The notes under the pieces: generated by a model | What the model was told of the DNA's origin: nothing | The model's input: only the letters and a program-made list of their open reading frames with translations | Database searches by the model: none | Shown: in pieces, positions 1 through 7,583 of the stretch | How positions within the stretch are numbered: the stretch's first letter is position 1 | Layout: every line of letters starts with the position of its first letter | Program-made: the position numbers and the translations under genes | From: a virus | Virus record (IMG/VR): IMGVR_UViG_3300017758_000003 | Coordinates: 1 to 64,000 of that record | Length of the DNA: 64,000 nucleotides | Reading direction: 5' to 3' (one strand)

Positions 1-1
1 A

Positions 2-187
2 CATCCTCATTCATTTCACGGGGGGACAACAGTTAGTAAAGGTGAAAAGATTGTTATAGTACTTAGAAGTTATAAGAACAATATTCTAACTTACCTATTA
101 CAAATACCATGGGCACTAATACGTTTACTTTATGTTGTAGTGTTCTTTAATAAGGGTATAAGGAAGAATCCTAAAAGCGGGGGATAA
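2..187 (+). CDS. C-terminal fragment of a possible 2OG-Fe(II) oxygenase
   Basis: The reading frame is open from the left edge of the window and stops at 187, giving 61 residues. It contains HPHSFHGGTTVSKGEK, which resembles the distal iron-binding His followed by the 2-oxoglutarate-binding stretch of prolyl-hydroxylase-like dioxygenases. The tail after it is hydrophobic and basic. The first part of the protein, with the HxD pair, would lie outside the window, so the family call is tentative. The last bases belong to a 33-base repeat that recurs at 1153-1185 in another frame. Confidence 0.35.
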   Translation, partial: HPHSFHGGTTVSKGEKIVIVLRSYKNNILTYLLQIPWALIRLLYVVVFFNKGIRKNPKSGG

Positions 188-205
188 ACCAATATCAATA
201 TAGAT
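173..205. repeat. 33-base direct repeat, copy 1
   Basis: The 33 bases here are identical to 1153-1185, 980 bases downstream. This copy covers the stop of the preceding gene; the other covers the end of the 947-1183 gene. The shared bases are read in different frames at the two sites, so protein-level selection does not explain the identity. Recent duplication or recombination around the GIY-YIG gene between them is one explanation. Confidence 0.85.
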
Positions 206-222
206 GAAAAAAAAATAACATA

Positions 223-921
223 ATGAATAGGGAGAAAATAGTCAATATTTTAAAAAGGGTACCCAAAAGACAGGGTAAACGAAATGATGGTATTCCATAT
301 AATAGATATGGTTTAATAAAAAAATTATTAATGGAGGAAACCAACCTCACATTAACATCAAACACTTCAATTAGGTACTTGGATCGGTTGTTTTTAAGTG
401 AGGGGTTGGAACATGATATTCTAATAAAAGGATTTTTAAATTATAGGTGGAACTTACAAAGTTGCGTAAGAGTTTTAAAGAGGGGGTTTCTTAAGAAAGA
501 GTGTGAGAAAAACTCTGATTTGGTAAGGGATATACTTGATGATAAGTACAAAAGCATAGATTCTATTAATGAGGAGTTATCTTCTTTATATAAAAATCAC
601 TCACATTATTCCATTTACTTTATTGGGTTTGAGGATGTTCGTACCAATAATTTTATTGATTATTATAAGTTTGGTCAAACCACGAACATTGAAAAAAGGT
701 TGTCGAGTTATGATACAAATAATCCCCATAAACCTGTGGTATTAAGAATGTGGGGGGTCACAAAGAATAATTGTTTCCGAATAGAGAGATCGATAAAATC
801 GTGGGCGGACTCTAAAGGTTTAAGACATAAAAATGAATTCATTTATTACAGTGGTGATCATCAATACTTAAGTGATTCTATTAATAAAATTATTCACAAC
901 AAACACAATGAAGCGGCGTAG
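223..921 (+). CDS. GIY-YIG (T5orf172/MUG113-like) domain protein
   Basis: The protein has 232 residues. Residues 130-210 read as a GIY-YIG nuclease-like domain: a first strand IYFIGFED, then YYKFGQTTNIEKRL with the usual Gly and Arg after the second strand, and an acidic helix IERSIKSWA that could hold the metal-binding Glu. Residues 1-120 are basic and helical and match nothing I recognise; they may bind DNA. The gene lies between two copies of a 33-base direct repeat. GIY-YIG proteins in phages are often mobile or homing nucleases, but the T5orf172 subgroup is poorly characterised and a host-directed role is equally possible. Confidence 0.6.
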   Translation: MNREKIVNILKRVPKRQGKRNDGIPYNRYGLIKKLLMEETNLTLTSNTSIRYLDRLFLSEGLEHDILIKGFLNYRWNLQSCVRVLKRGFLKKECEKNSDLVRDILDDKYKSIDSINEELSSLYKNHSHYSIYFIGFEDVRTNNFIDYYKFGQTTNIEKRLSSYDTNNPHKPVVLRMWGVTKNNCFRIERSIKSWADSKGLRHKNEFIYYSGDHQYLSDSINKIIHNKHNEAA

Positions 922-946
922 TGAGATATAATCAATAGATGGACAT

Positions 947-1183
947 ATGAGAAAAGGTAAGATGTCATCAATAAGGTTAACTTCCAATAGTACGTATGGT
1001 ATGTACAATAATGATGGTACGTTAAAGGTTGAGGGGAAGAAAGAACTAAAGAAGTATCTGAAGATTAAAGAACAGGAACAAAAGTCTATAGATGATTCCA
1101 ATAGACCCAAAAGGATCAGGAGGAAGATAGACGGAGTATGGACCGAAATCTCAAAAGCGGGGGATAAACCAATATCAATATAG
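947..1183 (+). CDS. small basic hypothetical protein
   Basis: This 78-residue protein is rich in Lys and Arg (RPKRIRRKIDGVW near the C-terminus) and has no recognised domain. It starts 25 bases after the GIY-YIG gene on the same strand, so co-transcription is likely. A second Met at 962 is an alternative start. Its last codons fall in the 33-base repeat shared with 173-205. The composition suggests nucleic-acid binding, but this is only inference. Confidence 0.55.
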   Translation: MRKGKMSSIRLTSNSTYGMYNNDGTLKVEGKKELKKYLKIKEQEQKSIDDSNRPKRIRRKIDGVWTEISKAGDKPISI

Positions 1184-1185
1184 AT
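1153..1185. repeat. 33-base direct repeat, copy 2
   Basis: Identical to 173-205. It covers the stop codon of the 947-1183 gene. Confidence 0.85.
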
Positions 1186-1219
1186 AATACTATAGATGAA
1201 ATAGATATAGTTATAGTAT

Positions 1220-1300
1220 ATGTTATTCTTAAAACTCATAGGTACTCTAATACTATTCTATATCATAATGAATAGATTCTTCAAATGGTTAGATAAGTAG
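1220..1300 (+). CDS. 26-residue membrane micropeptide (paralogue of 51391-51483)
   Basis: A short ORF encodes a hydrophobic helix followed by a basic aromatic tail, MNRFFKWLDK. A second ORF 50 kb away (51391-51483) encodes a peptide with the same design, KLIG-x-L-x-LF-x-x-IMNR(F/W)FKWLDK. Conservation across the whole length of two unlinked tiny ORFs is strong evidence that both are translated. The likely location is the inner membrane with the positive tail in the cytoplasm. No function is known to me. Confidence 0.6.
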   Translation: MLFLKLIGTLILFYIIMNRFFKWLDK

Positions 1301-1380
1301 AAATACTCAAATACCATACGTACAAATTAAAAAGTATTATACGTACATACATATAGAATATAGATAAAGAACTATAGTAT

Positions 1381-1851
1381 ATGTATAAGAATATAATCCC
1401 AACTCTCATAGTAATAATCTCTCTATTAGGTAATAGTCTATATAGTCAAATAGATTGTAGTCCCTATCATAAGATAAAGAACTACACTATAGAAGAAGGA
1501 GTAAAATATAAATTCTCTATAGGGTTATGTCATCATTACAATAGTGGTTCTATAGACATAGGTTATAAGAATCATTATGTAAGTCTTATCTCTATGACAA
1601 GAAAAATATATAGTAGTATGGTCCCCTTGAATGATGAATTCTATATAGGGTATACGTATGATTATACTATAGGGAAAAAAGGAAATCATCACGTAGGTTC
1701 CACACTCTCATATCAGATCCATAATCATGAACCAGTAGTCAGATTCTATATAGATAAAAGAATCTATAAAGGGTTCTTCTTACATGGATCTTCTATACAG
1801 GTTTCTAATAGAATAAATCATTTGATAGGTGGTCTAAAAGTAGTGATATAG
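1381..1851 (+). CDS. exported protein, possible small outer-membrane beta-barrel
   Basis: The protein has 156 residues. Residues 1-22 form a signal peptide with a Lys near the start, a hydrophobic core and a cut after LYSQ, the site style common in Bacteroidota. The mature part alternates polar and aromatic residues (EFYIGYTYDYTIG, EPVVRFYIDKRIYKGFF), which suits beta-strands, and ends in a strand with a hydrophobic terminus. A small outer-membrane barrel or periplasmic beta protein is the best guess. It is the last plus-strand gene before the convergent region. Confidence 0.6.
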   Translation: MYKNIIPTLIVIISLLGNSLYSQIDCSPYHKIKNYTIEEGVKYKFSIGLCHHYNSGSIDIGYKNHYVSLISMTRKIYSSMVPLNDEFYIGYTYDYTIGKKGNHHVGSTLSYQIHNHEPVVRFYIDKRIYKGFFLHGSSIQVSNRINHLIGGLKVVI

Positions 1852-2382
1852 TCATACAAATTTATCACTTATCAGTCATACAATTCTACCCCCGAATAAT
1901 CATTTCCAGACCCCCTAAGAACGTCATACATACATAGTACCCATTCGTGTCCATAAGTCATACAATAGTGTCTTAGAATGTACCTATTAGAGTATCTTTT
2001 TGTCGTAGTAAATTAATTAGGTCTACGACACCCGCAATCGATGGTTTTTTACCCTGACATATATATAAACCCTAATTCTACCACTTTTTACCACTTTACT
2101 ACACCACGTAGGGTATTGTGTCCTGTGTGAATGAAAGACACTTTTTCTAAAAATTTATAAAAATGATACTGTTATATGATGTCATACTTAGGATTTTGTA
2201 TAATGAAACGGGTATTATACGGGGTTCAGATCACCCACAGTGTCATACATATAATCATTATAATTTTATACATGATTGTGTTCTATAAATTGTATAATGA
2301 AAATGAAGTAATACACTCATCTATCCCCACCAATATATAAGAATATAAAGTGTATGACATTATACCCTACGGGTGTCATACA
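1851..2382. repeat. convergent intergenic region with repeated GTCATAC sites
   Basis: No convincing gene lies here. GTCATAC recurs at 1851, 1875, 1923, 1957, 2181 and 2242. The last pair forms an inverted repeat, TGTATGACA at 2351-2359 and TGTCATACA at 2374-2382, with a 14-base spacer. The region lies between the 3' ends of a plus-strand and a minus-strand gene set, and two TGCCRATTA elements at 2388 and 2438 point into it from the right. It could hold operator sites, an origin or small RNAs. Confidence 0.5.
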
Positions 2383-2387
2383 TGTTG

Positions 2388-2450
2388 TGCCAATTAAAAT
2401 CTTGTCTAGTGTTCCACGGTGAAGGTTCTACAAACCGTGCCAATTAGAAT
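2388..2450 (-). promoter_or_regulatory. two TGCCRATTA elements
   Basis: Copies lie at 2388-2400 and 2438-2450. On the minus strand they read ATTTTAATTGGCA and ATTCTAATTGGCA. They follow the end of the 2474 gene and point into a region with no ORF, so they could drive an untranslated RNA toward 1850, or be spare copies. Confidence 0.5.
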
Positions 2451-2473
2451 CGGGATGGGCCCCTTCAGGATCT

Positions 2474-3148
2474 CTATGGGTTTTTTTGGTCGAGTCCGAT
2501 AATAGGACCACCATTTATCTGTGGACGAATCTTATATGATTTAAGTTTCTTTCCAAGATCGAAACCAATCTTAGATTCGTTGTCCTCAGAACTAAGGTCC
2601 AACTCTATTTGTGCAATAGATGTCATACGTGGAAGTAAGTTAAGTTCTATATTAATATCTTTTACGGTGTAACCTCTAAGGTACGCTTTCACTATAGTAT
2701 GATCTCTCTTAAGTCTTGTCATACATTCATCTTTCGGGGGGAGATTATCAATACCATATATAGAACGTTTCAGTAATACAATATCGTTTTGTGAATCTCT
2801 AATGTCTACAACAAGTTCTCTACCTTGTGATCTCATGATATTCTTTTTCGTGCCAATTAGAATTACGGACCCTCCTCCTTCGAGTCTGTCTTTGATGGTA
2901 ATCTGTCCAATGAAGATTACACCATCTTCTACTTTAAATTCTTGTTTGATTTGTTCAACTGTATAAGTAAGAATTTGGGATACTGTATCTTGTAGTTGTT
3001 TAGTGTTTGGAACAATATCATTATACTCTATATCTATATACACAGTAAACATATCATCAGATGAACCTTTAACTATTTGAATCTTCCCCGCAAAGTCCTC
3101 ATCGTTTAGTTGTACCGTTTTTCCCTCAAATAAATCAAGTAGTTTCAT
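2474..3148 (-). CDS. hypothetical protein with tag-like N-terminus
   Basis: The protein has 224 residues from ATG at 3148; a longer TTG-initiated reading to 3169 would run into the upstream regulatory element. The N-terminus MKLLDLFEG resembles the MKLLDVLTES start of the 54879 gene and contains L-F-E, a possible L-x-E processing site. The rest alternates strands and charged turns without a recognised domain. Upstream on the coding strand is TATATTTATAAGAAT directly before the ATG. An internal TGCCAATTAGAAT copy (2851-2863) is read in frame as ILIGT. Confidence 0.55.
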   Translation of the reverse strand: MKLLDLFEGKTVQLNDEDFAGKIQIVKGSSDDMFTVYIDIEYNDIVPNTKQLQDTVSQILTYTVEQIKQEFKVEDGVIFIGQITIKDRLEGGGSVILIGTKKNIMRSQGRELVVDIRDSQNDIVLLKRSIYGIDNLPPKDECMTRLKRDHTIVKAYLRGYTVKDINIELNLLPRMTSIAQIELDLSSEDNESKIGFDLGKKLKSYKIRPQINGGPIIGLDQKNP

Positions 3149-3163
3149 ATTCTTATAAATATA

Positions 3164-3242
3164 TGCCAATTAGAATCTGAGATGGATCTTCTTCTTGAGT
3201 CAGACTAACTAACATTTGCTAGTTTACCGTGCCAATTAAAAT
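3164..3242 (-). promoter_or_regulatory. two TGCCRATTA elements upstream of the 2474-3148 gene
   Basis: Copies lie at 3164-3176 and 3230-3242. The first ends 16 bases from the ATG at 3148. The second lies between the terminator at 3275-3306 and the gene, which fits a promoter at the head of a transcription unit. Confidence 0.55.
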
Positions 3243-3274
3243 CGTCCCTGATCCGTCGGGAATCTTGATGGAAT

Positions 3275-3306
3275 AAAAAAAGGAGCCCATTTATAATGAA
3301 CTCCTT
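3275..3306 (-). terminator. Rho-independent terminator
   Basis: On the minus strand a stem AAGGAG/CTCCTT is followed by a run of T. It lies 46 bases after the stop of the 3353-3547 gene. Confidence 0.7.
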
Positions 3307-3352
3307 AATTCCAGCGTTTGTCGTAATCGATTACTTAAACTATGATAGATGC

Positions 3353-3547
3353 TTATGCAACTGCCTTTTGTTTCAGTAACTGATTTCGGAACTTGACCGC
3401 CTTCGCTTTGTTAGTGAAGTACTCGTCATACTGTGTTCCTTTGATCGACACTCTTACTCTGTACTTGTTACCATTGCCATTAGTGACTTGGTACATGTTG
3501 TTACCGAGATTAGTGTAGCTGTAAGTAGATGTGGTTGTTCTTCCCAT
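3353..3547 (-). CDS. small AP2/arm-type DNA-binding-like protein
   Basis: This 64-residue protein has a three-strand plus helix pattern: YQVTNGNGNKYRVRVSIKG, then YDEYFTNKAKAVKFRNQLL. That resembles the small AP2-like or integrase-arm DNA-binding fold often seen attached to phage nucleases. It stands alone here with no catalytic domain. A terminator follows it and a TGCCRATTA element lies about 150 bases upstream. It could be a transcription regulator for the region, but no target is evident. Confidence 0.45.
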   Translation of the reverse strand: MGRTTTSTYSYTNLGNNMYQVTNGNGNKYRVRVSIKGTQYDEYFTNKAKAVKFRNQLLKQKAVA

Positions 3548-3695
3548 AATTTCTAATTACTAATTTTTGAACATTTATACAACCTATTTGACCAGGTTAT
3601 ACTAAAGTATACGTAATTAAAGCAAGAAAGTCAACCCCCCCGCTTGGGAGTTCATTATATTTCAACATGTCAAAGAACTAAATAGTGTGTGTGTG

Positions 3696-3730
3696 TGCCG
3701 ATTAGAATTGATCCTGTCTTCAGGATCCTG
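3696..3730 (-). promoter_or_regulatory. TGCCRATTA element with CAGGATCCTG block
   Basis: TGCCGATTAGAAT (3696-3708) is followed on the plus strand by the palindrome CAGGATCCTG at 3721-3730. Read in the direction of transcription, the palindrome lies upstream of the element, as a distal promoter block would. Confidence 0.55.
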
Positions 3731-3734
3731 ATCC

Positions 3735-3911
3735 TTATAGGATTCCTATACGATGCATCACGTAAAGTAGAATCATAAGACCCGCTCCGTACGTAACTGT
3801 GTAAAATTGAAACCTCTGCATATTTTCCCACTTCTCTTTAGTTCTTCCTTGTCTGTACATGTTATCCTCTTCTACAGTAGATAACATTTTTTCTTTTAAA
3901 TTTTCTCTCAT
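3735..3911 (-). CDS. small single-pass membrane protein
   Basis: This 58-residue ORF starts with a charged helix (MRENLKEKMLSTVEEDNMYR) and ends with a hydrophobic segment around residues 38-58 (TYGAGLMILLYVMHRIGIL). The N-terminus is probably cytoplasmic. It is the last gene of the chain running down from 5598. No family is recognised. Confidence 0.55.
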   Translation of the reverse strand: MRENLKEKMLSTVEEDNMYRQGRTKEKWENMQRFQFYTVTYGAGLMILLYVMHRIGIL

Positions 3912-3936
3912 ATGTGAAACGTTTTAATATTAATAA

Positions 3937-4071
3937 CTAGTCTATTTTGTGTCTGACTCTGTCAGCCCACGAGGAGATGTAGTTATTTTCCTCCTCAAGG
4001 GATTTATCAAATTCTTCTTGAGTCATCCCCATGCTCTTTAACTCTTCAGGTGTTAGTACTATCTTTTCCAT
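3937..4071 (-). CDS. 44-residue acidic hypothetical protein
   Basis: A small ORF rich in Glu and Asp, predicted helical (LTPEELKSMGMTQEEF). Its start overlaps the end of the 4046-4198 gene in another frame, an overlap typical of translationally coupled phage genes. No function is recognised. Confidence 0.5.
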   Translation of the reverse strand: MEKIVLTPEELKSMGMTQEEFDKSLEEENNYISSWADRVRHKID

Positions 4072-4198
4072 AATTTAACTTATCTAGTCTTTGCTGTAGT
4101 TTTTGAATAAACATTTTAATCTCGGGTGTCTGTTCTACCTTTTGTTTATATAGTCTCATTGTTTCTAAGATCATTCTATGGTCTTCACTTCTACTCAT
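4046..4198 (-). CDS. 50-residue helical hypothetical protein
   Basis: A short ORF predicted as one long amphipathic helix (HRMILETMRLYKQKVEQ, then IKMFIQKLQQRLDKL). Its ATG overlaps the stop of the 4195-4413 gene (ATGA) and its end overlaps the 3937-4071 start, so the three are coupled. No function is recognised. Confidence 0.5.
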   Translation of the reverse strand: MSRSEDHRMILETMRLYKQKVEQTPEIKMFIQKLQQRLDKLNYGKDSTNT

Positions 4199-4413
4199 CT
4201 CCTGTGCCGATTAAATTGTGCATCACCATCCTGATCCTTGTTGTTTAAATCAAGCTGTCTACCAAAGAAGTACATTAACTTCTTTTCTGCAGTTTTCATA
4301 GATTCTTCATCTCTTACTTCTGCAGCCTCTTCCCATTTACCCATCCAATAGGATATCTTGGGAAGGAATCCGTGTGGGTATTTCCCATCATAAGTTTTAC
4401 CATTCTTCTCCAT
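4195..4413 (-). CDS. small conserved-phage-type hypothetical protein
   Basis: The protein has 72 residues. The pattern PHGFLPKISYWMGKWEEAAEVRDEESMKTAEKKL resembles, from memory, a small helical protein found in marine T4-like phages (a YW-x-GK segment then a helix ending in a KL-x-YF motif). The C-terminal codons overlap a TGCCRATTA element at 4205-4217, which could start transcription of the next genes. Function is unknown. Confidence 0.55.
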   Translation of the reverse strand: MEKNGKTYDGKYPHGFLPKISYWMGKWEEAAEVRDEESMKTAEKKLMYFFGRQLDLNNKDQDGDAQFNRHRR

Positions 4414-4882
4414 ACAAATTGTTTTTTATGTCTTTTTCTAATTGAACTTCCTTTATCTCTACTAGATCCACGTTTAGAAATTCTTCTACTTGAACCTTTT
4501 TAACATATAAGGTTTTATCCTCAATGTAAATGTCACCTTCGAACCCGTCCAAATCACTATAGGGTATATCGTTACACACCCAATGTGGTTTGACTTTCGG
4601 ATTATAAGAAATCTTAACACATTCCTGCCGATTAAAATCCGACAGGTCCTGAGATCCTGATGGAAATGATATCCACGAACACACTGTTTTGTTGGAACCT
4701 CCATGAATTTGATTGGCAACATTCTTTCTATTATTTAATTTACCATTCGTTATAGTATAAACGAATTCACTCGGACTATAGTACTCAAGTATACCATCTA
4801 CTTTATTTCTTAATTGCCACTTCATGAAGTTTACTCCTTTACCTAAGTGGAATCTTAACCTGTTATCTCTTTTAAATTTCAT
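4397..4882 (-). CDS. hypothetical protein with FHLGKG-x-x-x-MKWQ N-terminus
   Basis: The protein has 161 residues from ATG at 4882; a TTG at 4888 is less likely. The start RFHLGKGVNFMKWQL followed by a central CSWISF segment is, as far as I recall, characteristic of a conserved protein of marine T4-like phages with no assigned function. The gene overlaps the zinc-ribbon gene upstream by 11 bases. A TGCCRATTA copy lies inside it at 4626-4638 and is read as DFNRQ. A cytosolic phage protein is likely. Confidence 0.6.
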   Translation of the reverse strand: MKFKRDNRLRFHLGKGVNFMKWQLRNKVDGILEYYSPSEFVYTITNGKLNNRKNVANQIHGGSNKTVCSWISFPSGSQDLSDFNRQECVKISYNPKVKPHWVCNDIPYSDLDGFEGDIYIEDKTLYVKKVQVEEFLNVDLVEIKEVQLEKDIKNNLYGEEW

Positions 4883-5027
4883 ATTCAACCTCCATTTCTT
4901 CTATTAATAAATTCTCGTTTGTTTTACAGTCGGGACACACCTGTTGAAATGTGCCAAGTACTTTATGTGGAAGGAGTTCTTCAGTGGTCCCATCCCACAT
5001 ACAGTAGTTACATTCTACATTAATCAT
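4872..5027 (-). CDS. zinc-ribbon micro-protein
   Basis: This 51-residue ORF has two Cys pairs, C6-x2-C9 (CNYC) and C31-x2-C34 (CPDC), spaced as in a treble-clef or ribbon zinc finger. It overlaps the genes on both sides by a few bases, so translation is probably coupled. A structural zinc site is likely; the partner is unknown. Confidence 0.6.
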   Translation of the reverse strand: MINVECNYCMWDGTTEELLPHKVLGTFQQVCPDCKTNENLLIEEMEVEYEI

Positions 5028-5598
5028 AATACCCCTCCTCTAAAAGTTCTTCTTCTCTTTCTTCTTCACTCTGAAGAAAAGTTACCTTAATCCCGTGAAC
5101 CATATCGTCCATCTTACAGATTTCTAACTTGTACATACCATCACCATAACCTGTTGATGATACAACTCCCGATTCATAGGTACCCCACTGTTCCTCCCTT
5201 AAGGTACGATCACACATTTTGACGTACCACTTTTCACCTTTTTCTTTAGTTGGTCTGAAGGGGTGATCACCAAACGGATCTCCCTTATCAGTTAACCATG
5301 GTAATTTCTTTGATAGTTTATCATTACGGTAGGATGTCATACAGCAGATACTCATCTGTCCACTGTCAACAGCGACATTACCCAAATCCTCCCATACAGG
5401 AGTTTGAATATTTTCGTGAAGTACACTGAGTGATGCGATTCTATCACCCCAATCACCCTCATCGGATTTTACCACCTCTGTGTCATACACACCAGGTCGC
5501 ATATTATTAATTTGAGTGTTGAACCACCCATCTACATCGTCATAACATGGGTCGGATACTATAACTTTTCCACCCAAACGGATTTGATTTTTTTTCAT
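5020..5598 (-). CDS. hypothetical protein of the VSDPCY type
   Basis: The protein has 192 residues. The start KVIVSDPCYDDVDGW and the later GDWGDRIASLSV and VDSGQMSICC stretches match a protein type found widely in phages and some bacteria, where the segment before the D-x-GQ site repeats a conserved GDWG core. Function is not established. A TGCCRATTA element 75 bases upstream of the ATG is the likely promoter. The tail is strongly acidic. Confidence 0.6.
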   Translation of the reverse strand: MKKNQIRLGGKVIVSDPCYDDVDGWFNTQINNMRPGVYDTEVVKSDEGDWGDRIASLSVLHENIQTPVWEDLGNVAVDSGQMSICCMTSYRNDKLSKKLPWLTDKGDPFGDHPFRPTKEKGEKWYVKMCDRTLREEQWGTYESGVVSSTGYGDGMYKLEICKMDDMVHGIKVTFLQSEEEREEELLEEGYYD

Positions 5599-5672
5599 TG
5601 TAACACCTTTAAAATTATAACTCGAATATACTAGTTATTTTTGGAATATACTAACTTATGTCATACATTCCG

Positions 5673-5685
5673 TGCCGATTAGAAT
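5673..5685 (-). promoter_or_regulatory. TGCCRATTA element before the 5598 gene
   Basis: TGCCGATTAGAAT lies 75 bases upstream of the next ATG. On the plus strand it is followed by a GGACC...GATCAGGATTC block, the upstream part of the bipartite pattern seen at other copies. Confidence 0.6.
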
Positions 5686-5735
5686 TCGCTCCCGTAGGGA
5701 CCGTGATCAGGATTCTTTCGGATATATTTATATTT

Positions 5736-6053
5736 CTACTGATGATCATCTACCAATAATTTATAATTAACTTCTAACAGTTGGTCAAGAATGTATGACA
5801 CTGTCTCTACATCTATTCCCTTTACTTCGAAATCGATATCATCACCTATTGAATCTCTACCCGTAAGTAGTCCTTCTTCAGTGATTCCCGTACAAACCCA
5901 TGTTTCAGGGTCAGTTAGACCCGTAACATCAACACTTATTTGGAACATCCTATCGAACTCGATTGGGTTTCCCTTAAGTTCATCCTTTATATAACGGACG
6001 ACTTTGGTTCGTACTTTGTGTTTATAATCTTCTAATAATTGAACGTATGACAT
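5736..6053 (-). CDS. hypothetical protein
   Basis: The protein has 105 residues with mixed strand and helix character (MFQISVDVTGLTDPETWVC, then a C-terminal helix). No family is recognised. It lies 32 bases after the 6086-6561 gene and probably shares its transcript. Cytosolic by composition. Confidence 0.55.
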   Translation of the reverse strand: MSYVQLLEDYKHKVRTKVVRYIKDELKGNPIEFDRMFQISVDVTGLTDPETWVCTGITEEGLLTGRDSIGDDIDFEVKGIDVETVSYILDQLLEVNYKLLVDDHQ

Positions 6054-6085
6054 ATACTAATTTTAATTAAACAAACGTGAAGTCA

Positions 6086-6561
6086 CTATTTCTTAGTGAG
6101 TTTCACATAAAGGTTTTTGTTCTCGGCAATTACCGAGTCCATGGCCACCGAGATTCTCTCATGTGCCTTTTTCATAAACGTTAGATCTTTCGATAACATA
6201 TCAATATCATCACCATCAATATCTGTTTTACCAACGATGACTCTGATATCTTTAGTACTTCCACCACGTCTAAAAAATGGGGAACGTGCATAAATGTACT
6301 CGTCCCTAATCACCGAGAGCTTGATCTCAGTAACATTTTCTTTGGCACGGAGTTGAAGAATGATTTCCTCAAGTAGTGCCACAGTATCGAATTGTGTCTT
6401 CCACTTAGTTACTACTGATTTGTAGTAATTCGTAAAGTCAGTAAGTTCCCCACTCATTTTATCGGGTGATTGATTTAAGAACAATTCGAATTGTGAAAGT
6501 TCCTTATCGGTACCAACAACTTGAGTGAAAACTCCATTTACATGTTTTATCTGTTTCGCCA
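6086..6561 (-). CDS. helical hypothetical protein
   Basis: The protein has 158 residues from ATG at 6561. A longer TTG reading to 6604 would run through the TGCCRATTA element and is unlikely. It is helical with one strand-rich piece (KLSVIRDEYIYARSPFFRRGG) and a Lys-rich end. No domain is recognised. It is the first gene after the element at 6599-6611, with a 37-base leader that is almost pure A and T. Confidence 0.55.
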
Positions 6562-6598
6562 TATTATATTTAAATTTAAAGTTATACTTAATCTCTCT

Positions 6599-6611
6599 TG
6601 CCAATTAGAAT
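6599..6611 (-). promoter_or_regulatory. TGCCRATTA element before the 6561 gene
   Basis: TGCCAATTAGAAT is followed on the plus strand by CGGAACAGGTCCCTGATCC, the typical GC-rich companion block. The start codon of the next gene is 37 bases downstream. Confidence 0.6.
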
Positions 6612-6697
6612 CGGAACAGGTCCCTGATCCTCCTTGGTCTTTCTTTATTTTTTTTCTTTCGCTAATATAATCATTATATCATTTAGTTATTAGTAAA

Positions 6698-6778
6698 TAA
6701 CTTAGAGTGCTTATCCATTATTGGCTGACACTATCTCAGAATAGTCAGTGGTATTGCTTGACTCATTGCTCTAAGTTA
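6698..6778. ncRNA. structured hairpin element
   Basis: Perfect 10-base arms TAACTTAGAG (6698-6707) and CTCTAAGTTA (6769-6778) enclose an inner stem with one bulge (CTGACACTAT paired with ATAGTCAG, about 6724-6747). The element lies between the stop of the 6791 gene and the next TGCCRATTA element. It could be a small RNA, a processing site or a terminator without a clear T run. Confidence 0.4.
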
Positions 6779-6790
6779 ATTTCTATATAA

Positions 6791-7519
6791 TTAAAAAGGT
6801 AGGTCATCTACTTCTTCCACAGTATCCAACGAAGGTGTCCCATCACTTTGAATTTTGCCAGGTTCATCCATTTCAGGTTTTACCTTACTGAAATTTTCTT
6901 TTAATTCCTTCATAACCTCATCTACCAATTCTTCTTTCTCAGAATCATTAAGGAATTCATACCAGTTCTCCATTTCTTCAAGAACTTCCTTTCTTGATGG
7001 TATTTTCTCAACATCAAAGTTCTCTACGAAACTTTCTCTACCATAACCTTCCCATTCTCTATCATACCATTCGGCATATCCCTCGAATGCATAAATTCCT
7101 CCTTGGTATGAATAATCCTCCTCCTCCATTATTTGTCCATTGGAAATTTTACATTTACCACAGAAATCACCGCCAGGTTCTTCGTAATACATCTCAACAC
7201 TTAGAGAGTAAAGTTCAGAACATTGTCTCCAAAATTCCATTGGTGGACTCCAAGCTGTATCATCACTCCAACTCCCCTCATCATCATCAGTAAATTCAAA
7301 TCCTTTTGAATCTACATCCCACTTTGTTCCATAACGAGCGATGTTGTGGTTATACCACCCACCATCATTAAACTTCTCATCTGTAATAGATTCATCTCTA
7401 CCGATAAGTTTTTCAAACATATTTATTTTGTCATCACCATTTTCAATGATTGACTTCATTTTACGGATGTCTTTTGAATCACCTGTAAAGTTTACCGAAT
7501 TGTAACACCAGTTTGGCAT
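6791..7519 (-). CDS. Api92/YubB (DUF1281)-like protein
   Basis: The protein has 242 residues and starts MPNWCYNSVNFTGDSKDI, the hallmark of the Api92/YubB group with a ferredoxin-like fold known from plasmids and phages. The middle is rich in Asp, Glu, Trp and Tyr (EGSWSDDTAWSPP, YSYQGGIYAFEGYAEWYDREWEGYG), typical of the group. The C-terminal 80 residues are acidic and probably disordered, ending DDLPF. The role in phages is unknown; the acidic surface would suit DNA mimicry, which is speculation. Confidence 0.65.
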   Translation of the reverse strand: MPNWCYNSVNFTGDSKDIRKMKSIIENGDDKINMFEKLIGRDESITDEKFNDGGWYNHNIARYGTKWDVDSKGFEFTDDDEGSWSDDTAWSPPMEFWRQCSELYSLSVEMYYEEPGGDFCGKCKISNGQIMEEEDYSYQGGIYAFEGYAEWYDREWEGYGRESFVENFDVEKIPSRKEVLEEMENWYEFLNDSEKEELVDEVMKELKENFSKVKPEMDEPGKIQSDGTPSLDTVEEVDDLPF

Positions 7520-7583
7520 AATTTATAGTTTTAAGTTATTACGATTATATTTTAATATGTAAAGATATAACATTTTTATCTTT

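Noticed and set aside
868-1239. A 123-residue minus-strand ORF
   Set aside because: It lies opposite the 947-1183 gene, is unusually Ile/Tyr rich and shows no homology-like pattern; a shadow of the real gene.
6700-6715. TTATCCA-like sites as DnaA boxes
   Set aside because: Single partial matches only; no cluster of TTATCCACA was found, so an origin cannot be claimed.
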